A DNA stretch of 64,000 nucleotides from Sphaerosporella brunnea (Eukaryota; Ascomycota; Pezizomycetes; Pezizales; Pyronemataceae). Location: positions 1 to 64,000 of the forward strand of contig VXIS01000089.1 in assembly GCA_008704415.1 (NCBI GenBank), in the 5' to 3' direction. The translations under genes and the position numbers were made by a program. Within the stretch, counting starts at the first letter, position 1. Each line of letters begins with the position of its first letter. This document shows, in pieces, positions 45,869 to 55,133 of the stretch. Below the pieces are notes generated by a model. That model had not been told where the DNA came from. It made no database searches and saw only the letters and a list, made by a program, of their open reading frames with translations.

Positions 45869-46166
45869 TACCGCATAAACCCAGAAGCAAGAGACTCGAC
45901 GGCGCGAAAAGAGTAGTAGGAAAAGGCGTGAGGTGTGGGCGAAAAATAGCAATGTGCACCGGGAGCCGAGTGAAATTTTACTTTCCGAGTGTGTTGCGGC
46001 GCCGTTGCCGGTCACGGTCGCGCGTTTTGAGATCTCGGCTGCCGGTTGACCTGCACACCACTGCATAAAATCTGCGAATCAGGCAGTGCATTCCACCACC
46101 ACCTCACTCCTTTTCCTAATACTCTTTTCGCGCCGTCGAGTCTCTTGCTTCTGGGTTTATGCGGTA
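45869..46166. mobile_element. foldback MITE, family member 5 (298 bp, ~66-bp arms)
   Basis: The left arm starts TACCGCATAAACCCAGAAGC, then AAGAGACTCGACGGCGCGAA; it is repeated inverted to GGTTTATGCGGTA ending at 46166, with few mismatches over about 66 bp. It shares TACCGCATAAAC and CAAGAGACT with member 2, and CGACGGCGCGAAA plus a GGTG(T)GGGCGAA stretch with member 3. TA flanks. No coding capacity. Confidence 0.9.
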
Positions 46167-46510
46167 ATACAGATATCAGACCGGGCTTATGGTGCAGGTT
46201 CATTGTTCATTATTTACATGATGTAGGTCGGAGTCAGATCAGTGTGGGCTCGGGAAACCGGAACTGAATTCAGGAACCGCGGGAGTTACCCCACCACCAC
46301 CAACAAGCACGATAAAGCTGCATATCCCATATCTACTCATTGAGGCTCCAAGGCGAAATGTAGGATGTTGTACCTGTCGATATTTTGACCTGGCGACCTC
46401 CGAACGGGCCCTTAAACAGCAATTTTTGTCTACATACACGTGAGGATCTACTCTATGTGGCGTCCTCTGAATCATCTTTCATATACACATTGTCGTGTCA
46501 TTGTTCCCAT
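46167..46510. other. TSC13 3' flank
   Basis: No gene or repeat seen. Confidence 0.45.
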
Positions 46511-47627
46511 CTACCAAAATCCTGGGAACATAGCGCACTTCTTTTTGTATGCGCTGCCAAACTCCTTTCGGTACCTCCTCTCCTTCTTTTTGGCCCAAAT
46601 GGCCATCTGGCCGGCTGCCACAACCAAGAATAACACCGACGCCCAGTTTCCTCCGCTCAGGATCACGATCGCGAGCCAAGCAGTGGTCTCAAACAAGTAG
46701 TTCGGGCAAGTAACCAGGTTGAAGCCGAAGCCACGGGGAATCTGTCTCTTGGTGCTACCATCAGATGGCCGGAGATTGCGAAGCGTAACATGGGTAGAGT
46801 AGTTAGCCAGCTCGGAGGAGATCCAGAGAGCGATGACGCCGTAGCGAACGGCGGGATTCGATTCGGCGTCTAGGAACCTGGGCCACCACGAAGCGGCAGG
46901 AGAAGAGGTGGGCGCATAGAGAAAGTAAGCCAGGTTCAGTCCGGAGAGGATCCAGTAATGCGCCGAGTTCTTGAAGATGTTGAAGGCGGGCATGGTGGCT
47001 GCCGAGAAGCGGTGCACGAAGACGGTCTCATATTCGCGCTTCAGGAAGTGCAGGATAATCAGGAGGCACATCACCAGCTGGGTTGTAGTCGGCGGGGGAA
47101 GTGGGCCATCAATCGAAGGGCTGAATGGCAAGTACGAGAGCGGGTTCCACTTGGATGCTGAGTAGATGTAAGGACGCAGCACGAATAGGACGAGAGGATG
47201 GATGATCAGCGGTCCTAGGTATTCTACCATGAACACTGTGCGCCACGCAATTTGAGGGCCTAGAAGTCGAGCCGATTAGAAAGAACACTTGAATGATAAT
47301 AGGTCGTCACTAACCAAGGTCTTTCACAAAGATCTGGCTTCCGTCTCTGAGACCGGTTTCTTCGACAGTAACCAGCTTTCCGTCATCTCTCTTGGTGGAA
47401 ACGACGCTACCGTCGCTTCCCTTGGTGATCCGTAAACGGTTCCTGTTCAATCCGGTGGCCTTCGAGAGGATGTTGTAAAGGTCTTCGACGGTAGTAGTCG
47501 CAAGGTCAATCTGCACCGTCTCGGGAAGGTTCTTGAGGGGATAACCTAAGAAGCATGAGTACTGCCGTTATTCTGGGGCGTCAAATTGGAGGCAATCACT
47601 TCGTGGCTTAACGTTGAGGGTAATCAT
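46511..47627 (-). CDS. TSC13: very-long-chain enoyl-CoA reductase Tsc13
   Basis: Exons 47627..47600, 47545..47315, 47259..46511 (1008 nt, 335 aa); introns 54 and 55 bp. Splices give MITLNVKPRSYPLKNLPETV and VKDLGPQIAWRTVFMVEYLG. The N-terminal 75 residues form the ubiquitin-like domain of this family. Then come the steroid-5-alpha-reductase-type membrane domain with LFVHRFS (here VFVHRFSAATMPAFNIFKNS), AHYWILSG, LRPSDGSTKRQIPRGFGFN and CPNYLFETTAWL, with the catalytic Tyr expected in the NYxFE motif, and the terminal KKERRYRKEFGSAYKKK. It reduces trans-2-enoyl-CoA in the last step of each very-long-chain fatty-acid elongation cycle at the ER, supplying sphingolipid synthesis. About five hydrophobic segments are visible. 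Confidence 0.94.
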
Positions 47628-48093
47628 CGAATGGTGTTGAAAGTGGTTGACGTGGAGGTGTAGAGCGTAGCCGAAGTTGTGGGGGAGGATGGTGATGGGA
47701 AAAGCAATTGTATTATTACTATCCTGCAGGCTAATCTAAGCGCGATTATATACTTACTTCTAGACTCACTAGACAGCACTCGGTAATAGCCCTGGTCCGA
47801 TCCATTCACAGTATCTCACTCGTCTATCCTCGCCTAGAAAGCCTATTTCCAACAAATGGTGAAGGTGTCTTAAGGAAGTGGAAAAGATATGGGGACGGCG
47901 CAGGCAGAAGAGAATGAGGGACATCTTTTGCGACGACAGAATGACGACAATCGTGCTGAAATTCCTCAATGAGACTGAGATTGGAAGACGAACGGGTTAA
48001 GTCCCCATTAAGGGGCTGACACCACTGACTTCGGGAGTGTTTAATGGTGTGATTTACTTTCATGTATCTCTTTTGTATAGGGAGCCCCAACAG
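47628..48093. other. TSC13 upstream region
   Basis: Promoter side of TSC13. ACAAATGGTGAA followed by GTGTC occurs near 47850 and again, with one change, just after the SINE tail at 48236. No gene seen. Confidence 0.45.
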
Positions 48094-48239
48094 ACGGGTA
48101 AGACCGTGGGGACAGGATACCAGGTTTCTTTTGTCCGTCATAGGCCTTTGGCCTCACTCCGATTCGCAAGATAGGAGGCACTTGGGCTAATGTCCTTGCG
48201 TACCATGTATGATTTAAAACAAAACAAAAACAAAACAAA
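48094..48239 (+). mobile_element. SINE-like retroelement copy 2
   Basis: ACGGGTAAGACCGTGGGGAC at 48094 through TATGATTTAAAAC and an (AAAAC)n tail to 48239. It differs from the copy at 21596 by about ten changes and has the same 5' limit. No clear target duplication flanks it, so it is probably an older insertion. Confidence 0.85.
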
Positions 48240-48312
48240 TGGTGAATGTGTCCCGGAAAACCTAACCCGGCCATCGGTAAAATTGCAAGCAATTTAGTCG
48301 ACCAAGGCCTTC

Positions 48313-48397
48313 GACTATTTGTGCCGACAGCCCGATGGAACGGGTTAGGGTTGTTTTTCTCGCCGAGGGGGGCATTCTGCTGTCGGCACAAATAGTC
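48313..48397. mobile_element. 85-bp micro-element with perfect 19-bp terminal inverted repeats
   Basis: GACTATTTGTGCCGACAGC (48313-48331) and its exact inverse GCTGTCGGCACAAATAGTC (48379-48397) enclose 47 bp. Too small to code. The flanks give no clear duplication. Its TIRs are unlike those of the foldback family. Confidence 0.7.
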
Positions 48398-48454
48398 TAT
48401 TAAAACTAGGAAGCCACTCTACAAGACAAGGTGATGAAGCGGTATTTACGGAGG

Positions 48455-48640
48455 GCAGCGGCATCGTTAAGTGGGCCCCATCCTATTGAGAGCGATACTG
48501 ACGGCGGACAGGAGCATCATTAAATGGGCCCGGTCATATTGAGAGCAGCACTCACCGAGGGCAGCAGCAGCAGCATCGTGAGATGGGCCCAGTCATGTGA
48601 GAGCTGCACTGATGGAACGCAGCAGCATCGTTAAATGAGC
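48455..48640. repeat. degenerate tandem repeat, 52-59 bp units
   Basis: Units start GCATCGTTAAGTGGGCCC at 48461, 48514, 48573 and 48625 (partial), each with GTCATATTGAGAGC...CACTGA..GG.GGCAGCAG in the body. A further diverged GTTGTTAAATGGGCC is at about 48698. Confidence 0.75.
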
Positions 48641-48957
48641 ATAGAGCAGGCATACCTAGCGGCGCTCCCATTCATGTTATGGGAAGCGATTGACAACGTT
48701 GTTAAATGGGCCTGGCCCTGGGTTGTTGGCGGAGGTACGGGCGGCGGATGGATTACAGGCTGGTCGCAGCGAAGGCCAATCGACCCCGAGTGCTTCCGAT
48801 GCACTGGATGGGCTGTGGAAGGCATTTCCCATATCCTTTGTGTGAACACATTTCAGCAACGCATGCCAATCTATTTTTCCCATCCACGCTGAAAGCAAAC
48901 CCACATAGAAGTCCCAGACAAAAGAAAAAAAGAAGAGAGGATATATTTTTCACCCTA

Positions 48958-50949
48958 CTATGCAGCATCCTTAGCCTCGAGCTGAACCTCTTCCACAGCC
49001 TTGGCATGCTTCTCCTCGTGCAAGCCCTTGGATGCAAGCCGCGCCTTGACCTCATTGACCAAGTCATCCAACTTGACGTCAACACCGTTCTTTTCCGGGT
49101 GCCCCTCAGGCAGTCCCATCTCCTTGATCTTGACCACGCCCGCCGCAAGCTCGTCCTCGCCCAGAACCACGGCGAACGGGATACCGTTCTTTTCCGCGCT
49201 CGCGAACTGCTGTGGTAGCTTTGGCTTGACTTTGAAGAAGTATTCGGCCTATATAGGGGTTAATACATAGCGAATGGAGGCTTTCTGCCTGCGAAAGGTG
49301 AAGGCAAAAGGTCTTACTATGGCGAAAACGGTAGGAATCGTCAAGCAGCCAACATTGCAACGACAATCTTCACCAATCATCCAGAGTACTGAGACCAGTA
49401 ACAGTTTAAACTGAGACCTTTTGCTTTCACCTTTCGCGTTCCCTTTTGGGTGGGGAGAAAGCCTCTAATGACAATCCGTGAGAACAAAAACTTACCTTGA
49501 TACCCGCATCCCAGAGGGTCTTGCAGACTTGCATACGCTCCTTTACCAGACCAGTGAAACCCTTTCCTCCAAAGGCCATCACGTAGACATCGACTTCGTT
49601 ACCCCTGACCGCCTCTGTCATCCGCGCCTTGGTGATGGAAAAGATTCTGTCGACACCGAAAGAGATACCAACACATGGTATTCTGCCCTTCGCCGAGTTT
49701 GCAAACATTCCTACCAACTCGTCGTATCGTCCACCAGCCGCAATGGATCCAACGCCGATCGAGTCGTCATTGGACCGGTCCGCATCGGGGTCGTCGTTCT
49801 TGGGCTTCGGGCCCTTTTTTGCGGGTTTGCCACTGGGGGGCGCGGAGGCTTCTGTTACGACTTCGTAGATGACTCCAGTGTAGTAGTCGAGACCACGGGC
49901 GAGGGAAAGATCGAAGGAAAGAACAGGCATAACGCCGAACACCTCCAGGTAGTCAATCAGAAGCTCCATGTCCGCCAGACCGGCCGCAAAGGAAGCATTG
50001 CTCGTGAGCTCAGTCATAGTCTTGAGGTCATCAAGCAAGTCTTTACCGCCCTTCTTCATTACGTACTGGCCGATCTTGTCTGCGGCTTCGGGATCAAGCC
50101 CCTTCTCCTCCGTCATCTCTTTCCTGACATCCTCCCACGGCATCTTGTCCAGCTTGTCAACTGCGCTCGAGATCGGTCGGATCTTGTCCGCTGGCACTCC
50201 GCACACCTCGAACAATCCGTCCAGAATCTTGCGGTGGTTGATCTTGATGGTATACTTTCCGATGTTGAGGCTGTCAAGGATCTCCTTCGCGACCCTCAAG
50301 ACCTCCGCATCAGGGAGCATGGGGTCGTACACACCCGCGATATCGAAATCGCACTGGTAGAACTCTCGCATGCGGCCCTTCGACATAGCGGGCTGGTCGC
50401 GACGGTACACCTTGGCGATGTGGTAGCGCTTGATGTTCTGGATCATCGGGTTCATGGCGAGCCATCGTGCGAAGGGCACCGTAAGGTCGTAACGGAGGGA
50501 GCAGATTTCTCCACCCTGGTCGGCAAGGTCATAGATCAGCTTCGAGTCCTCTCCGTATTTTCCGGTCAGGACATCGCGGAGTTCAAAGACACTGTTTTCG
50601 GAAGGTCAGCTGTCACGGTGTCGGCTTCCCAAGACACACAGAGCTGAACGTACGGAGTGTCAATGGTCACTCCGCCGTGACGCTTGAAAACAGTGGTAAT
50701 GGTGCTGAAGATCTTGTCACGGATCACCATGTCCTTTCCCTCCCAGTCCTTGGTGCCTTTCGGCGTCTTGAGTTCGATCTTGCTACCTTTCTTGTCCTTG
50801 GGTGCCATGATGTCGGTATTGTTTGACTTATTCGCGTAAACGGCGGAAACGGTGAAATGGCGACGTAGAGAAGGTGTTATTCGTATCGTGCAAAGCCGGA
50901 CGGTAGGTATTCGCAGGAGACGCAGGAGGCAATGGGGACTGCGACTCAT
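48958..50949 (-). CDS. HTS1: histidyl-tRNA synthetase, probably dual cytosolic and mitochondrial
   Basis: Exons 50949..50654, 50591..49496, 49248..48958 (1683 nt, 560 aa); introns 62 and 247 bp. The long frame from ATG 50949 begins [20 protein letters not shown], an Arg/Leu-rich presequence without acidic residues. An internal in-frame ATG at 50808 starts [18 protein letters not shown], a typical cytosolic N-terminus. Class II synthetase motifs: [37 protein letters not shown] (motif 2 region), [34 protein letters not shown] (HisA motif), GGRYDELVG and [10 protein letters not shown] (motif 3). The C-terminal anticodon-binding domain follows ([11 protein letters not shown], then [25 protein letters not shown]). 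It charges tRNA-His. In yeast one HTS1 gene makes both forms from two starts, and this layout suggests the same. Confidence 0.95.
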
Positions 50950-51360
50950 GTGGGGGGGTGAGAAATATAGCGGGGAAGTCTAATGCAAAATGACTCCCAG
51001 CTGAAAAATGTCGCTGTGGAGAAAGGATGTGGCTGGTGGAATGTGGCACCCCCGAAACGGCTTTGCATCTTTACTCCAATTCCGTATGTAAATACATTCT
51101 TCCAAACCTTTCGCCCTACAAGATACCTCATACAATCTGCCGCTGACTCGAAATGGCTGAAACTCACAGATATACCTTTTAGGTGTGCCCATTCAGCTTG
51201 TGTGCTCACATCTTCCCCCAGGGCTGCGGTAGCTGGCTTCCACCTCCGGCAATAAGCTTGTCCACTCAGATCGTGTCTGGTTTTGGCAGTCATAATAGTT
51301 TCAATTAAAGCATCGTAGCTACACCACAAAACTTAAGCTGCCAGAGGAAAGGCACCTCGC
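50950..51360. other. HTS1 promoter region
   Basis: No gene seen; the minus-strand frames have no recognisable product. Confidence 0.45.
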
Positions 51361-52440
51361 GTTAAGTGACAATAGGGCCTAAAAGGCCGATATACCGAGG
51401 CCACGGCGACTAAATGGTTTTAGGCGCCAGGAAAAGACCCGGGAGGACACGGCGACGGGATGCCGACCGGCCGTGGGGCCCGAAGATCCGTGCGATCCCA
51501 GGAGTCGCGATGCCTGCTCGGTGGTCCATGGGATCCCTAGGGAGCCTGACGTCTATCTACCTGCCCGGTCCTGCCGTAGTCCCACGGAGAACCCGAGGAG
51601 GCAGTATGCTCCATACCGCCACCGGTATGGCCGCCCGACTAGGCTTTGCTTTATGCGCTTGAGTTCTACCTCATTCAATGAGAGATGCGGTGCCTATGCC
51701 GGGGCGATTGAATTCTCCCATACTAGGTGAGGGGTGCAACGACCGGCGACAGGAGACTGAGTGACGGCCGGAGACTGCACGGCGACATCTCTCATGTGGC
51801 GTATTCAGATCGGATGGTGTGGACCCTGGGCAGCCGCGCCGGCGGTGAGCCCTGAGCAGTCGGTGGGGGTGCGGAGGGCGGCCGACCGCGGAATGATGAA
51901 ACCGGGTTGGCGATGCTCAACTCCATGGCCGCGATCTCGCGATACCAGTGGGAATACAGACCCCACGAAGGTGAGGATTTGCAAACTGTTCTACTACCGC
52001 GCCGGTGGTGGGAGTTGACGGCATAGGAATGTCAGAGTTGAGATTGAGATTCGGTCGCAGACCCGGAATCCAGGCTTTCCTGCGCGGGCACATATGCGTA
52101 CGCATGTGCACCAGCAATCAACCGATCGGCCTGATCATGGCCATCTTGACTCGCGAGAGTCGAAGATGCTTACGATTGAAGACTTTGCGGCATCCATCCA
52201 CCTACTGATAATCACCACCCCACGGACGACCAGACCCACCAGCACCGCCCACGGGCTCCCTACTCGGCCAGCGGATATCGCCGATAAGGTTGGTGGGCGG
52301 CCGAAGCCATCCGAACAGGCGTCTGCGGCGGCTATGGCGATTCGCGATGCGGCCTCCCGGCGCGCCGCGCGTGGTGCCTTTACACAATAGCCAAAAGACT
52401 AGATTTCCAAGGCATTGGGGATTGCCTAGGCGGCCCAGGT
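51361..52440. other. GC-rich tract without an intact gene
   Basis: Sharply more GC-rich than its flanks, with GGGCCTAAAAGGCCG at the left and GGCGGCCCAGG...GACGGCC at the right. Frames of 60-98 codons occur on both strands (for example from ATG 52167, MLTIEDFAASIHLLIITTPR) but none links to others by splicing or shows a known motif. It may be a decayed mobile element or a non-coding transcript. Confidence 0.35.
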
Positions 52441-52725
52441 ATTGACGGCCTTTCTTTTGTGCTGTAGTAATATAAGTATGCAGAATATAAGGTATTATTG
52501 AGATCTGCAGTTAAAGAACAGATTTGAAATCAATGGTATGCATAGCACATAGGCTGCCTTTTTACAGTGCATTCTAATTTACAACATATGTATCTATCCC
52601 ACCCACGCTACGCTCAATCCCCTAGGTCCCGTCCTCCCTTATTTAGAACTTGGTCAACCGGCACATCTCATTACATTGTGTTCCGTCGTTTCCTCCACCG
52701 GACACAAAGACATACTGGTCCGGGA

Positions 52726-53213
52726 TTAACCTTTTAACTCCTTTACAAAGGCCATAATTGTTTTAATGTTGGCCAGTGCGGAAAGTTGCGAGTCGGGGGT
52801 CTTTGGAACGTAATCTGGATCGTAAATCGCGATTTGTCCGGCCTTGATATGTGCAATCATCGTATGCCAGTTCGAGGCCTCTCGCAGTTGTGGGACTGAG
52901 TCAGGGTTGACTTGTTGAGCACCCTTGGGTGTGTTGTCGGCCGCAGCGTCTACGTTGACGATAAATACGAATATTGTTCCGTTCCTGACGTTGTACTTTT
53001 TGACGGCCGTCGCAACGGGCTTGCAGTTGTTCCCGTCCTTGTACCCTTGCTCTGAGCTTTCAGGTAGCGGAGCTTTGCATTGTTAGACTCATATGCCGCT
53101 GGGTACTCAGAGATGACGAGTTCATCTCCTATTTGGTTTTGGAGGTGCTTGACAAACTCCGTCGACTCGGTCGAGGAAGTTTCTGTATTAAACGGGGTCA
53201 CGATGTTCGCCAT
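52726..53213 (-). CDS. orphan protein, 145 aa, unknown function
   Basis: Exons 53213..53107 and 53056..52726 (438 nt). MANIVTPFNTETSSTESTEF starts the first exon. The frame would otherwise shift, and a 50-bp intron (GTACCC...GTCTAAC...TGAAAG) restores ELVISDSEQGYKDGNNCKPV, then TAVKKYNVRNGTIFVFIVNV and a C-terminal helix IKTIMAFVKELKG. There is no signal peptide or membrane segment. A TATAAAT lies about 125 bp upstream of the ATG, at 53336-53342 on the minus strand. I recognise no family. The alternative, a frameshifted pseudogene without an intron, is less likely because the intron has typical length and branch site. Confidence 0.55.
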
Positions 53214-53342
53214 TATGGATCGGTCTTGCGGATTTCTGTGGGGAATATGGCAGTGCGGGAGTCTGAGCGGTATTGCAAACTTGAACTTGAGGATGTAGTG
53301 TTTGCGTGTGAGGAGCTCAAGGTGAGTCACAACGATTTATAG

Positions 53343-54207
53343 GCATGTACATTGAATTTCCACCTTTGTATGCGCTTATATTACAAGAACCTGTAGGGTC
53401 GTGAGCCTGGCAACCATTGAACGTTCCATCTTTCAAAGAATTGGTACATAAGCTTGATACGTTATGCTTGCGACCGCTGGTTGACGGTATTACGCTGACT
53501 AGCCATTTGGCTGTAGAGTACCTGCGTGCACTGTATATATGTTGTGCTTACATTATTCCCATGACCTCCTTCAACTCCTTCGCTGATTCTTCATTCTGCT
53601 ACTCATGGTTTACCCCGGGCGCAGCGCCCAACCAGTGGCTGCCTAGCTCAGAGATGCCTCACCACCTCAAAGCCATCGGTGGGTGCTATACACTCTCCCG
53701 ACCTCCGGAGGCAATGGATTCAGCCCATTTAGGACCCCCTAGGACGGCGACCCAGGTCAAACCGCTGTCAGGACAGGTAGTCAGGTACCAGGAGGTCGGA
53801 GCATGAGTATCATAGTACTTACTAGTACTATGAATGCTGCCAGCACGGTGAAGTGTGGGGGTGGTGGCGTTTGAAAAGCTAGAGCGGCTGCACGGGTTTG
53901 GACCTGCGTATATCACACTCACTGCACCTCACTCGATCTCCCATTAACCGTTTCTCTGGACATGTCTTGGCGGCTGTCGAAGGGATAGTAGGTATTGTCA
54001 CTTTACCGCGGTTGCGCATAGGGAAGTGACTGTATTTCATCAAGAGTTGGAGCGCTTACGCTCGCGCGGTACCGGTGTTTCACTCGCCACCATGTTCAGC
54101 TCACAATGGACCGAGAAATCGACGGAATATCAGGTCGAAATCCCCTTTTCCGGACGTTTGGCGGAACACACAATACTCTACATAAGTAGACTTCGAAGCT
54201 CTTTCAG
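53343..54207. other. intergenic
   Basis: No protein-like frame. An 8-bp palindrome pair GTCACTT...AAGTGAC lies at about 53996-54029. No other structure seen. Confidence 0.45.
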
Positions 54208-55133
54208 CTAGACAGGCAACTTTCCCTTAACGTTGGACTCTTCAACCCAAACGTCCAGGCCAATGGCACCAGCTTCAATCGATCTCAAAGGCATCGACTT
54301 AACACCGCCACTCGCCAGCCCTGTCATAGCATTCGACACCCAGCTAGCCTTTTGCCGTTCGGAAACCACCCAATTGCGCGTATGCTATCTCAATATCAGC
54401 AAAGTGCCTGCTCCTCGGGCTCGTCAGGCAAAAAAACTCACATCCTTCGGAGAATTAGAACCCTCGATCAGCTCCACACTAGTGGTCCAAGTGCAATTTT
54501 TGGGTAAATTTCCGAGTTTTCCAGAGCACGCAGATATCTGCATGATGAGCGCGCGAAACTGCTCGTAGAGTTCTGCCAGTGATGTCCCAACTAACTCCCC
54601 TTCGCCCAGATTGTTATGCAGCAACAAGGCATGCGCGCGATCCTTTTCAACTTGTGGAAATGAAGAGACGTTGAAGCTGAAGCGCTCCAAAGGATGTCGG
54701 TTCTCAGAGAGAATCACGATCGAGACAACCTTAACATTCCCCTGCTATAATTATTAGTATCAGCGATGGCAGTAGAAGGGGTTGAATTCACCTCCTGAAG
54801 CTGCTGTCCTACTTGCTCCACAACGTCTCTAACATACCGCGCAACCCGGGGCACGCGACACATCTTGACAGCTGTGTTGTACATGCGAGTAGCCATGAAG
54901 AGTTGCCGGGGATAGATTTCCCTATCGTAGAGAATAGTGTGTATCGCTACTTCAAGGTGTTCGACGAACGTTTCGACTAGACCCGCAATAGTAGTAAGCC
55001 TGTCACCAAGCTGCTGTTCTCCACCAGCTGGATCATTCAGTGGCGCATCCACGCCATCATTGGGAGATCCTACCGGTTCAGCATTCTGGGAGAGGATCTC
55101 GGCCACAACTTGCTCCCAGTTCGAATCGTTCAT
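54208..55133 (-). CDS. REV7: Rev7/Mad2L2 HORMA-domain protein, DNA polymerase zeta subunit
   Basis: Exons 55133..54792, 54741..54442, 54384..54208 (819 nt, 272 aa); introns 50 and 57 bp, both phase 0. Splices give QQLQEGNVKVVSIVILSE and SNSPKDHTRNWVVSERQ. The HORMA fold is recognisable from VETFVEHLEVAIHTILYDRE, IYPRQLFMATRMYN, VPRVARYVRDVVEQVGQQL, HPLERFSFNVSSFP and the C-terminal safety-belt region (VKSMPLRSIEAG, IGLDVWVEES). YDREIYP followed by the ERF motif separates it from spindle-checkpoint Mad2. Rev7 bridges Rev3 and Rev1 in translesion synthesis, in the nucleus. There is an insertion-like acidic linker near residues 20-35. Confidence 0.85.

Noticed and set aside
49478..50647. 389-codon plus-strand frame opposite HTS1
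   Set aside because: Antisense shadow of the synthetase exon; the minus-strand product has all class II motifs.
51414..52390. Set of plus-strand frames in the GC-rich tract as one gene
   Set aside because: No combination of splice sites joins them into a sensible protein.
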